From NCBI RefSeq assembly GCF_001514195.1, contig NZ_KQ948737.1, positions 514,012-578,011 on the forward strand: a stretch of 64,000 bases of DNA, written 5' to 3'. Positions 24,762 through 32,931 of the stretch are shown one piece after another; the first letter of the stretch is position 1; each line of letters begins with the position of its first letter. The notes under the pieces were generated by a model. That model had not been told where the DNA came from, did not search any database, and worked only from the letters and a program-made list of their open reading frames with translations. The translations under genes and the position numbers were made by a program. The DNA is from Streptomyces griseorubiginosus (GTDB taxonomy: Bacteria; Actinomycetota; Actinomycetes; Streptomycetales; Streptomycetaceae).

Positions 24762-26381
24762 ATGAATATGTCATGGTCTCGCCAATACATGGACCGTCGC
24801 CGCGCACTGACCGCCGCCGTCGGCCTGGCCGGCGGCGCTTTCCTGACCCCCACCCGAGGGCCGGCTCCCGCGGCCGCGGCCGCCGCCTACACCAACCCGG
24901 TCGTCTGGCAGGACTTCGCGGACATCGACGTCATCCGCGTCGGCAGCACCTACTACGCCTCGGCCTCGACGATGCACTACTCGCCGGGCGCCCCCGTGCT
25001 GCGTTCGTACGACCTCGTGAACTGGGAGATCGCCGGACACTCGGTGCCCGTCCTCGACTTCGGCGCCAAGTACGACCTCAACGGCGCGCGCGGCTACGTC
25101 CGGGGGATCTGGGCGTCGTCGCTGGCGTACCGGCCGAGCAACCGGACCTTCTACTGGCTCGGCCAGATCGACTTCGCCCGGACGTACGTGTACACCGCGA
25201 CCGCCGTCGAGGGGCCGTGGAGCAGACTGACGACGATCAGCACCCCGTACTACGACGCGGGGCTGCTCGTCGACACCGACGACACCCTGTACGTGGCGTA
25301 CGGGAACACCACCATCAGCGTGGCCCAGCTCTCCCCCGACGGCCGCAGCCAGGTCCGCACCCAGCAGGTGTTCACCACACCGTCGAGCGTCGGCACCCTG
25401 GAGGGCTCCCGCTTCTACAAGATCAACGGGCAGTACTACATCTTCCTGACCCGCCCGGCCAACGGCCAGTACATCCTCAAGTCCTCCGGCGGTCCCTTCG
25501 GCCCGTACACGATGCGACAGGTCCTGCTGGACCTGCGGGGGCCGATCTCCGGCGGTGGCGTCCCGCACCAGGGCGGGCTCGTGCAGACGCAGGGCGGCGC
25601 CTGGTACTACATGGCCTTCGTGGACGCCTACCCCGGCGGTCGGGTGCCGGTGCTCGCACCGGTGACGTGGACCTCGGACGGCTGGCCCGTCGTCCAACTG
25701 GTCAACGGCGCCTGGGGCACGTCGTATCCCGCCCCTGCCGTGCCCGCTCCGCCGCGCCAGGTCACCCCCATGACCGGCGTGGACACCTTCGACGGCACGG
25801 CCCTCAAACCGAGGTGGGAGTGGAACCACAACCCCGACAACACCAAGTGGTCGACTGGCAACGGCCTCACCCTGCGCACCGCGACCGTCACCAACGACCT
25901 GTACTGGGCCCGCAACACCCTCACCCACCGCATCCAGGGCCCCACCTCCACCGCCACGGTCCAGCTCGACCACTCGGGGATGCGCGACGGCGACCGCGCC
26001 GGCCTCGCCCTGCTCCGTGACTCCTCCGCGTGGATCGGCGTCAAGCGCGACGGCGGCACGGCCCGCGTGGTCATGGTCAACGGGCTCACCATGGACGGCA
26101 GTTGGAACACGACGGGTACCGGTACCGAGGTCGCGAGCGCGGCCGCCCCCTCGGGCACCGTGTGGCTGCGGGCGACCGCCGACATCCGACCGGGCTCGGC
26201 CCGCCCCGGGACCTTCTCCTACAGCACCGACGGCACTCGCTTCACCCCGCTCGGTCCCGCGTTCTCCATGGGCAACGACTGGCGCTTCTTCATGGGTTAC
26301 CGGTTCGCCCTCTTCAACCACGCCACCCAGGCGCTCGGCGGCGCGGTCCGCATCCCACGGTTCGAGCTGTCGACGCCCTGA
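24762..26381 (+). CDS. Secreted GH43 family hydrolase
   Basis: A 539-residue secreted five-bladed propeller enzyme, probably a beta-xylosidase or alpha-L-arabinofuranosidase. Start ATG follows AGAGAGAACG; internal ATGs at codons 3 and 10 are possible. The leader MDRRRALTAAVGLAGGAF is Tat-like. The GH43 catalytic triad is visible: Asp base in QDFADIDVIRVGSTYYA, Asp modulator in YYDAGLLVDTDDTLYVAYG and Glu acid in GTLEGSRFYKING. The C-terminal 200 residues (from VDTFDGTALKPRWEWNHNPD) form the beta-sandwich seen in xylosidase-type GH43 enzymes. The GH10-GH62 gene follows 60 bp later, probably in one transcript. Confidence 0.9.
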   Translation: MNMSWSRQYMDRRRALTAAVGLAGGAFLTPTRGPAPAAAAAAYTNPVVWQDFADIDVIRVGSTYYASASTMHYSPGAPVLRSYDLVNWEIAGHSVPVLDFGAKYDLNGARGYVRGIWASSLAYRPSNRTFYWLGQIDFARTYVYTATAVEGPWSRLTTISTPYYDAGLLVDTDDTLYVAYGNTTISVAQLSPDGRSQVRTQQVFTTPSSVGTLEGSRFYKINGQYYIFLTRPANGQYILKSSGGPFGPYTMRQVLLDLRGPISGGGVPHQGGLVQTQGGAWYYMAFVDAYPGGRVPVLAPVTWTSDGWPVVQLVNGAWGTSYPAPAVPAPPRQVTPMTGVDTFDGTALKPRWEWNHNPDNTKWSTGNGLTLRTATVTNDLYWARNTLTHRIQGPTSTATVQLDHSGMRDGDRAGLALLRDSSAWIGVKRDGGTARVVMVNGLTMDGSWNTTGTGTEVASAAAPSGTVWLRATADIRPGSARPGTFSYSTDGTRFTPLGPAFSMGNDWRFFMGYRFALFNHATQALGGAVRIPRFELSTP

Positions 26382-26441
26382 ACCCCGTCCCGCGGACCGC
26401 ACGGCACAACCAACCCCCCACCCACCCGCACGAGGAGAAGC

Positions 26442-28490
26442 ATGAACCCTCTGAAACGGCTCGGCTGTCGCCGTGCCTCGGTGTTGTCGCTGCTGGCCGT
26501 GGCCGCCCTGGTCACGCCGGGTGCTGCGAGCGCCGCACCCGACGGCGTCCGCGCCTCCACGCTGGGCGCCCAAGCAGCCCAGTCCGGACGGTACTTCGGG
26601 ACCGCCGTGGCCGCGGGCCGGCTCGGTGACGGCACGTACACCGGCATCCTGGACCGCGAGTTCAACGCGGTGACACCCGAGAACGAGATGAAGTGGGACA
26701 CCGTCGAGCGTTCCCGCGGCCAGTTCAACTTCGGTCCCGGCGACCAGATCGCGAACCGGGCCGCGTCCCGCGGACAGCGCCTGCGCGGCCACACCCTGGT
26801 CTGGCACCAGCAACTGCCGTCCTGGGTCAGCTCCATCAGGGACGCAGGCACCCTGCGCAGCGTCATGAACAACCACATCACCCAGGTCATGAACCACTAC
26901 AAGGGCAAGGTCTACGCCTGGGACGTGGTCAACGAGGCCTTCGCCGACGGCGGCAGCGGCCAGATGCGCAGCTCGGTCTTCCGCGACGTGCTCGGCACCG
27001 GCTTCATCGAGGAGGCCTTCCGCACCGCACGCTCGGCCGACCCCGCCGCCAAGCTCTGCTACAACGACTACAACATCGAGAACTGGAGCGACGCCAAGAC
27101 CCAGGGCGTCTACCGTATGGTGCGCGACTTCAAGTCCCGCGGCGTGCCCATCGACTGCGTCGGCCTCCAGTCCCACTTCGGGGCGGGCGGACCGCCGTCC
27201 AGCTTCCAGACGACCCTGTCGAACTTCGCCGCCCTCGGTGTGGACGTCCAGATCACCGAACTGGACATCGCCCAGGCGCCGACCAGCGCGTACGCCAACA
27301 CGGTCCGGGCCTGCATGAACGTGGCCCGCTGCACCGGCATCACGGTGTGGGGCATCCGCGACAGCGACTCCTGGCGCAGTGGTGAGAACCCGCTGCTGTT
27401 CGACCGCAACGGCAACAAGAAGCCCGCCTACCAGTCGACGCTCACCGCGATGGGCGGCAGCGCGGCGGTCCGCAGTGCAGCGGGCAGCAGGGCCGCGGTC
27501 GGCAGGTCCGACGCCGTATCGCCCCGGTCCGCCGCGGCGCTGCCCACCTCCTACCGCTGGAGTTCGAGCGGCCCCCTGATCGCGCCGAAGCCGGACGCGA
27601 CCCACAACATCGCGGGGATCAAGGACCCGTCGGTCGTGTACTACAACGGCAAGTACCACGTGTTCGCGAGCACCGCGAACGCCGCCGGGTACAACCTGGT
27701 GTACCTGAGCTTCTCCGACTGGTCGCAGGCCGGTTCGGCCACCCACCACTACCTGGACCGCACCGCCATCGGCACCGGGTACCGGGCCGCGCCCCAGGTC
27801 TTCTACAACGCCCCGCAGCGCCTGTGGTACCTCGTCTACCAGACCGGCAACGCGTCGTACTCGACGAACCCGGACATCAGCAACCCCAACGGGTGGAGCG
27901 CTCCCAAGAACTTCTACTCCTCGATGCCGGACATCATCCGCCAGAACATCGGCAACGGTTACTGGGTCGACATGTGGGTGATCTGCGACAGCGCCAACTG
28001 CTACCTGTTCTCCTCGGACGACAACGGCCATCTGTACCGCTCGCAGACGAGCGTGAGCCAGTTCCCCAACGGGTTCACCAACACCGTCATCGCGGCCCAG
28101 GACTCCAAGTACGCCCTGTTCGAAGCGAGCAACGTCTACAAGGTGCAGGGCAGCAACCAGTACCTGCTGCTGGTCGAGGCGATCGCCTCGGACGGCAGGC
28201 GCTACTTCCGCTCCTGGACGTCGAGCAGTCTCGCCGGGTCGTGGTCACCCCTGGCCGCGTCCGAGAGCAACCCGTTCGCGAAGTCCACCAACGTGACGTT
28301 CCCGTCCGGTACATGGAGCCGGGACATCAGTCACGGCGAGATGATCCGTGCGGGCTACGACCAGACCCTCACCATCCCGGCCTGCAAGCTCCAGTACCTG
28401 TACCAGGGCAAGGACCCCAACGCCGGCGGCGACTACAACAGCCTGCCCTGGCGCCTGGGCCTGCTCACCCAGACCAACTCGACCTGCTGA
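26442..28490 (+). CDS. Bifunctional GH10 xylanase - GH62 arabinofuranosidase
   Basis: A 682-residue secreted protein with two catalytic domains. After the signal peptide, GH10 spans about residues 37-340: the acid/base Glu is in WDVVNEAF (about 165) and the nucleophile Glu in QITELDIAQ (about 272). A Ser/Ala/Arg linker (about 340-370) joins a GH62 domain (372-682) that starts SYRWSSSGPLIAPK; its conserved acids are Asp in GIKDPSVVYYNGKYHVF, Asp in SSMPDIIRQ and Glu in ALFEASNVYK. One polypeptide can therefore cut the xylan backbone and remove arabinose side chains. No CBM is present, although Streptomyces GH10 and GH62 enzymes usually carry CBM13 or CBM2. A GGAGAAG site precedes the ATG. Confidence 0.92.
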   Translation: MNPLKRLGCRRASVLSLLAVAALVTPGAASAAPDGVRASTLGAQAAQSGRYFGTAVAAGRLGDGTYTGILDREFNAVTPENEMKWDTVERSRGQFNFGPGDQIANRAASRGQRLRGHTLVWHQQLPSWVSSIRDAGTLRSVMNNHITQVMNHYKGKVYAWDVVNEAFADGGSGQMRSSVFRDVLGTGFIEEAFRTARSADPAAKLCYNDYNIENWSDAKTQGVYRMVRDFKSRGVPIDCVGLQSHFGAGGPPSSFQTTLSNFAALGVDVQITELDIAQAPTSAYANTVRACMNVARCTGITVWGIRDSDSWRSGENPLLFDRNGNKKPAYQSTLTAMGGSAAVRSAAGSRAAVGRSDAVSPRSAAALPTSYRWSSSGPLIAPKPDATHNIAGIKDPSVVYYNGKYHVFASTANAAGYNLVYLSFSDWSQAGSATHHYLDRTAIGTGYRAAPQVFYNAPQRLWYLVYQTGNASYSTNPDISNPNGWSAPKNFYSSMPDIIRQNIGNGYWVDMWVICDSANCYLFSSDDNGHLYRSQTSVSQFPNGFTNTVIAAQDSKYALFEASNVYKVQGSNQYLLLVEAIASDGRRYFRSWTSSSLAGSWSPLAASESNPFAKSTNVTFPSGTWSRDISHGEMIRAGYDQTLTIPACKLQYLYQGKDPNAGGDYNSLPWRLGLLTQTNSTC

Positions 28491-28505
28491 CACCCTTGGC
28501 ACATG

Positions 28506-28520
28506 ATTCATCGGATGAAT
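28506..28520. promoter_or_regulatory. 15-bp palindrome upstream of the SDR gene
   Basis: ATTCATCGGATGAAT has perfect 7-bp arms around a central G. The half-site TCATCCG recurs near 28570. The form resembles operators of GntR/FadR-type or similar dimeric repressors. It also lies just after the GH10-GH62 stop. Confidence 0.5.
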
Positions 28521-28532
28521 ATTGCGCGATCG
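28519..28532 (+). promoter_or_regulatory. Degenerate LacI-type site upstream of the SDR gene
   Basis: ATATTGCGCGATCG matches 11 of 14 bases of the perfect palindrome CGATTGCGCAATCG found in front of the GH127 gene, including the central TTGCGC. It overlaps the 15-bp palindrome by two bases. Confidence 0.4.
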
Positions 28533-28644
28533 CTCCGCTCGGCCGTATGGTCAGCGACAGCCACGGCATTCATCCGAGCAATGCGTCTCCGCTGGCCGGA
28601 GGAGTGGCACGGCCGTAGAAGGGACGCGGATGAGGCTCACGCGC

Positions 28645-28681
28645 CTGGGACCGCCGGGAGCAAACACCCCGGCGGTCCCAG
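28645..28681 (+). terminator. Strong hairpin in the SDR leader
   Basis: A perfect 14-bp stem (CTGGGACCGCCGGG / CCCGGCGGTCCCAG) with a 9-base loop, 155 bp after the xylanase stop and 46 bp before the SDR start. It may terminate the GH43-xylanase transcript or attenuate the SDR gene. Confidence 0.65.
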
Positions 28682-28727
28682 CCCCCAGCGAAGGGCACGC
28701 TCGTTACCCACAGAACGAGGCGGCGGC

Positions 28728-29486
28728 ATGACCGAGTTCACCGGCCTGCGAGCCGTCGTCACCGGCGGAGCCTCAGGCATCGGACGGGCCGTCGCGGAGC
28801 GACTGGCCGAGCGCGGAGCGAATGTCGCCGTGCTCGACCTCGATCCCTCCGGAGTGCACGGCCCGCTCACCGGGATCCGCGCCGACGTGAGTGACGACGC
28901 CGGCGTACGGGCTGCCGTCGCCGCGGCCGCCGAACGGCTGGGCGGCCTCGACATCCTGGTCAACAATGCCGGTATCGGTGCCGTCGGCACCGTCGAGGAC
29001 CACACGGACGAGCAGTGGCACCACGTCCTCGACGTCAACGTCGTCGGCATGGTGCGTGTCACCCGGGCCGCGCTGCCCCATCTGCGCCGGTCCGCGCATG
29101 CCTCCGTCGTCAACGTCTGCTCCATCGCCGCGACCGCCGGACTCCCCCAGCGCGCGCTGTACTCGGCGACCAAGGGCGCCGTGCTCTCGCTGACCCTGGC
29201 GATGGCCGCGGATCACGTCCGTGAGGGCATCCGCGTGAACTGCGTCAACCCCGGTACCGTCGACACCCCTTGGGTGTCCCGGCTGCTGGACGGCGCCGAG
29301 GATCCCGAGGCCGAGCGCGCCGCGCTCAACGCCCGCCAGCCGCTGGCGCGTCTGGTGACCGCGGACGAGGTCGCGGCCGCCGTCCTCTACCTCGCCGGCC
29401 CCTCGGCGGGCAGTGTCACCGGCACCGCGCTCGCGGTGGACGGCGGCATGCAGGGGCTGCGGCTGCGGCCGGTGGACCGGGCCTGA
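28728..29486 (+). CDS. Short-chain dehydrogenase/reductase (sugar dehydrogenase-like)
   Basis: A 252-residue classical SDR. The NAD(P)-binding Gly motif is VVTGGASGIGRAVAERL, NNAGIGAVG is the adenine-stabilising motif, and the catalytic Ser, Tyr and Lys are in NVCSIAATAG and LYSATKGAVLSL. Asp in NVAVLDLDPSG at the end of strand 2 suggests preference for NAD. The closing GSVTGTALAVDGGMQG is typical. It lies between hemicellulase genes and the LacI regulator, so oxidation of a released sugar or aldonate is plausible. A GAACGAGG-like site precedes the ATG. It is convergent with the LacI gene. Confidence 0.88.
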   Translation: MTEFTGLRAVVTGGASGIGRAVAERLAERGANVAVLDLDPSGVHGPLTGIRADVSDDAGVRAAVAAAAERLGGLDILVNNAGIGAVGTVEDHTDEQWHHVLDVNVVGMVRVTRAALPHLRRSAHASVVNVCSIAATAGLPQRALYSATKGAVLSLTLAMAADHVREGIRVNCVNPGTVDTPWVSRLLDGAEDPEAERAALNARQPLARLVTADEVAAAVLYLAGPSAGSVTGTALAVDGGMQGLRLRPVDRA

Positions 29487-29579
29487 GGACGACGCCGCCC
29501 GGCGGCGGGAGCGGCCGAAGCCGGCGCGAACGGGGCCCCGTGTCTCGCCCCCTCCGCCACGGGGACTTCCCCTCGGCCC

Positions 29580-30599
29580 TCAGGTCGACTCCCGCACCAC
29601 CAGCCGGCACGGCACCGTGTGCAGCCCGGGCTCCGGCTCGGCCCCGATGGCGTCCAGCAGGCGCAGCGCGGCCTGTCTGCCGATCTCGCCCAGGTCGGTG
29701 TCGATCGTCGTCAACGGCGGCCGGCTGGCCAGGGCCATGATGTCCCAGTTGTCGTAGCCCACGATCGCCACCTGGCCCGGCACGTCCAGGCCCTTCTCCC
29801 GCAGGGTGTCGGCGACACCCCGGGCGATCTGGTCGTTGCCGCAGAAGAAGGCGTCGGTGTCGGGTGCCGTGCGCAGGACGGCCTCGGCGGCCCGCCGCCC
29901 CCACGCCTCGCTCCACTCCCCGAAGTGGACGCGGCCGGTGGACAGCGGGAGCGAGGCCTGGTCGAGGAGGTCGGCGGTGTGGCGGGCGCGGTCCTGGGCG
30001 GCCGCGTGGTGCGCCGGGCCGGTGATGTGCGCGATCCGGGTGCGGCCGGTCGCCATGAGGTGCTCGACGGCCAGCCGGGCTCCGCTGCGGTCGTCGGAGA
30101 CGACGGAGATGTCCTGCGGATCGGTGGACGGCGAGAGGGCGTACACCGTCGGGATCGGTTCGATGCCCTTCAGGGGCGGGCGCGGGTCGGTACGGCGGCC
30201 GGTCACGATGATGCCGTCGACCCGGCGGTCCATGAGGTTGCTCAGATGGTGCTGCTCACGGATGGCGTCGCCGCGGGTGTCACACAGCAGCACCGAGATC
30301 TTCCCGGCGCCGAGCGCGTCCTCCGCGCCGAGCAGGACCGGGGTGCTGAAGCGGCCTATGCCGTCGGTGGTCATCAGTCCGACGGTCCAGCTGCGCCCCG
30401 TGTGCAGGCTCTGGGCGTGCTGGTTGGGCCGGAAGTCGAGCGCCGCGACCGCGTCCAGCACCCGCTGCCTGGTCTCGGGCCGCATCCTGCCGCTGCCGCT
30501 CAGCGCCTTCGAAGCCGTCCCGACGCTCACACCGGCCAGCTTGGCGACATCGGCGAGCTTCGCCCGCCCTGTTGGGGGAGAACCTGGAACGGCGGTCAC
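29580..30599 (-). CDS. LacI-family transcriptional regulator of the glycoside locus
   Basis: A 339-residue repressor. I start at GTG (VTAVPGSPP) because AAAGGG lies 6 bases upstream and the DNA-binding domain follows (KLADVAKLAGVSVGTASKAL, then the hinge helix NQHAQSLHTG). The periplasmic-binding-protein-like sensor fills the rest: VGLMTTDGIGRFSTPVLLGA, AVEHLMATGRTRIAHITGP and VAIVGYDNWDIMALASRPPL. It is divergent from the GH127-ABC operon, whose promoter carries a perfect LacI-type palindrome, so direct repression relieved by an arabinose-containing sugar is likely. Confidence 0.92.
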   Translation of the reverse strand: MTAVPGSPPTGRAKLADVAKLAGVSVGTASKALSGSGRMRPETRQRVLDAVAALDFRPNQHAQSLHTGRSWTVGLMTTDGIGRFSTPVLLGAEDALGAGKISVLLCDTRGDAIREQHHLSNLMDRRVDGIIVTGRRTDPRPPLKGIEPIPTVYALSPSTDPQDISVVSDDRSGARLAVEHLMATGRTRIAHITGPAHHAAAQDRARHTADLLDQASLPLSTGRVHFGEWSEAWGRRAAEAVLRTAPDTDAFFCGNDQIARGVADTLREKGLDVPGQVAIVGYDNWDIMALASRPPLTTIDTDLGEIGRQAALRLLDAIGAEPEPGLHTVPCRLVVREST

Positions 30600-30676
30600 G
30601 CGCAACCCTTTTCCTGGACATCGTAGGCAGCGTTCATCCTGACATCGATCGCCCGCGCTGACCAGCCTTACTGACA

Positions 30677-30694
30677 CACAGGAAATTCCCTGTG
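30677..30694. promoter_or_regulatory. 18-bp imperfect palindrome in the LacI/GH127 gap
   Basis: CACAGG and CCTGTG arms flank AAATTC. It lies 78 bp upstream of the lacI-type start and just before the -35 box of the GH127 promoter. It is a second candidate binding site, possibly for autoregulation or another regulator. Confidence 0.4.
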
Positions 30695-30703
30695 CCGAAC
30701 CTC

Positions 30704-30732
30704 TTGACTCAGGTCGGTCGCGTTCCTACGTT
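30704..30732 (+). promoter_or_regulatory. Predicted promoter of the GH127-ABC operon
   Basis: TTGACT (30704-30709), 17-base spacer, TACGTT (30727-30732). It is placed between the two palindromes of the 253-bp divergent gap. Confidence 0.6.
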
Positions 30733-30745
30733 TCGGCTAGAAAAA

Positions 30746-30759
30746 CGATTGCGCAATCG
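30746..30759. promoter_or_regulatory. LacI-type operator
   Basis: CGATTGCGCAATCG is a perfect 14-bp palindrome with the central CG and TTGCGCAA core typical of LacI-family operators. It starts 13 bp after the -10 box, at or just past the expected transcription start, an ideal position for repression by the adjacent divergent LacI protein. Confidence 0.75.
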
Positions 30760-30852
30760 GGTCGGAGCCGCCGAACACCGTCCGGCTCCGGGAACGCACC
30801 CCAGCCCGGTGCCTCCGCCCACCCCCGTCTCCCTCCAGCCGACCGGAGAGCC

Positions 30853-32829
30853 ATGCCCCGCCCACATTCCACCGTGCCCTCGTCCCCGGCCTTCCCCGGT
30901 CCGGGACACGACTCCACGGGTCCGGTCCGTCCCGGTCCGGGCGCGGGGGCCCACGCCACACTCACGCCCGTCGCCGTGGAGCTGCGGGACGGCTTCTGGG
31001 CCGTGCGCCGCCAGGTCAACGCCCGCACCTCCGTCCCCCAGGGCCCCGACCTGCTGGAGTCGGCGGGCAACCTGCACAACCTGCGGCTCGCCGCGGGCGC
31101 GGCCGAGGGCGAGTTCCAGGGTGCCTACCCGTTCGTGGACTCGGACGTCTACAAGTGGCTGGAGGCCGCCGCCTGGCAGCTCGGTCAGGGCGAGGACGAG
31201 GCGCTCGCCGCCGACGTCGACCGCATCGTCGCCCTTGTGGCCGCGGCCCAGCAGGACGACGGCTACCTCAACACGTGGTTCCAGCTCCGCAAGGGCGGCG
31301 AGCGGTACAAGGAGCTGCGCTGGAGTCACGAGCTGTACTGCGCCGGACATCTGATCCAGGCCGCGGTGGCCCACCACCGGACCACCGGCCGCGCCGAACT
31401 CCTGGACGTGGCACGCAAGTTCGCCGACCACGTCGACTCGGTCTTCGGACCGCCGGACAGCGGCAAGCCCATCGACGGCATCGACGGCCACCCCGAGATC
31501 GAGACCGCCCTCGTGGAGCTGTACCGGGAGACCGGCGAGCGGCGCTACCTGGAACTGGCCGGCTACTTCGTCGACCGGTTCGGACACGGCCTGCTGGGCG
31601 GTGAGGCGTACTGCCAGGACCGGGTGCCGCTGCGCGAGGCGACCGACGTCGAGGGGCACGCCGTACGGCAGTTGTACCTGCTGGCCGCGGCCACCGATCT
31701 GGCGACGGAGATCGGGGACGAGGAACTGCGGGCCGCCGCGGAGCGGTTGTGGACGGCGATGACCGCCGCCAAGACCCACCTCACCGGAGGGCTCGGGGCC
31801 CATCACGACGAGGAGGACTTCGGCGACCCGTACGAGCTGCCCAACGAGCGGGCGTACTGCGAGACCTGCGCCGCCATCGCCTCGATCCAGTGGAGTTGGC
31901 GCCTGGCGCTGCTGACGGGCAGCGCCCGCTACTCCGACCTGATCGAGCGCACCCTGTTCAACGGCTTCCTCGCCGGGGTCTCCCTGGACGGCGAACGCTG
32001 GCTGTACGTCAATCCGCTCCAGGTGCGCGACGGACACACCGACCCCGGCGGCGACCAGTCGGCGCGCCGCACCCGCTGGTTCAGGTGCGCGTGCTGCCCG
32101 CCGAACGTGATGCGGCTGATGGCCTCCCTGGAGCACTACCTCGCCTCCGCCGACGCCGACGGGCTCCAGATCCACCAGTACGCAACCGGGCGCTACTCCG
32201 GTGACCTCGGCGGGACACCCGTCGTGGTCGGCGCCGAGACCGACTACCCCTGGCAGGGCACGATCGCCCTGACCGTCGAGGAGAGCCCGGCCGACCGGCC
32301 CTGGACGCTCTCGCTGCGCATCCCCCAGTGGTGCCGGGACTTCCGGGTGCGGGTCGGCAAGACGGTGTACGACCGCACGGACGCGCCCGTGACCGACGGT
32401 TGGCTGCGTCTGGAGCGGACGTGGGCCCCTGGCGACCAGGTCGTGCTGGACCTCGGCATGGAGCCCCGGCTCACCGCCGCCGACCCGCGTGTGGACGCCG
32501 TGCGCGGCTGCGTGGCGATCGAGCGCGGGCCGCTCGTGTACTGCCTGGAGCAGGTCGACCACCCGGGTGGCGGCCTCGACGACATGGTCATCGACACCAC
32601 GGGGCCGCTGGCCGTGAAGCACCGCCCGGACCTGCTGGGCGGAGTCACCACCGTGATCGCCGCCGGACACCGCCGACGCCTCCCGGAGACGGGCTGGTGG
32701 CCCTACCGGAGCGCGGAGGACGCCGAGGAACCGCCGCCGGGCGCACCCATCGAACTGACCGCGGTCCCCTACTACGCGTGGGCCAACCGCCGGGACGGCA
32801 GCATGCGCGTCTGGCTGCCCACCTCCTGA
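30853..32829 (+). CDS. GH127 beta-L-arabinofuranosidase (DUF1680)
   Basis: A 658-residue protein without a signal peptide, so it acts in the cytoplasm on imported oligosaccharides. The N-terminal 35 residues are a Pro/Gly-rich tail. The (alpha/alpha)6 barrel of GH127 follows. The zinc-thiolate site of this family is visible: Glu and Cys in AYCETCAAIASI and the Cys pair in FRCACCPPNVMRL, one of which is the nucleophile in characterised enzymes. VAIERGPLVYCLEQVD near the end is a family signature. It is the first gene of an operon with an ABC importer and a secreted GH-A enzyme, downstream of a LacI operator. Confidence 0.92.
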   Translation: MPRPHSTVPSSPAFPGPGHDSTGPVRPGPGAGAHATLTPVAVELRDGFWAVRRQVNARTSVPQGPDLLESAGNLHNLRLAAGAAEGEFQGAYPFVDSDVYKWLEAAAWQLGQGEDEALAADVDRIVALVAAAQQDDGYLNTWFQLRKGGERYKELRWSHELYCAGHLIQAAVAHHRTTGRAELLDVARKFADHVDSVFGPPDSGKPIDGIDGHPEIETALVELYRETGERRYLELAGYFVDRFGHGLLGGEAYCQDRVPLREATDVEGHAVRQLYLLAAATDLATEIGDEELRAAAERLWTAMTAAKTHLTGGLGAHHDEEDFGDPYELPNERAYCETCAAIASIQWSWRLALLTGSARYSDLIERTLFNGFLAGVSLDGERWLYVNPLQVRDGHTDPGGDQSARRTRWFRCACCPPNVMRLMASLEHYLASADADGLQIHQYATGRYSGDLGGTPVVVGAETDYPWQGTIALTVEESPADRPWTLSLRIPQWCRDFRVRVGKTVYDRTDAPVTDGWLRLERTWAPGDQVVLDLGMEPRLTAADPRVDAVRGCVAIERGPLVYCLEQVDHPGGGLDDMVIDTTGPLAVKHRPDLLGGVTTVIAAGHRRRLPETGWWPYRSAEDAEEPPPGAPIELTAVPYYAWANRRDGSMRVWLPTS

Positions 32830-32931
32830 GTCCTCTCCTCTTCAACTCCTCCTGCTCCAGCGCCCCACCGCTTCGCCCCTCTCCCTCCCCCCGCGCTTCC
32901 TCTCCGCCGAGCCAAGACAACGAGGTCACCC

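Noticed and set aside
28568..28590. Second copy of the TCATCCG palindrome (CATTCATCCGAGCAATG)
   Set aside because: Only one half-site fits; the dyad is too weak to list as an operator by itself.
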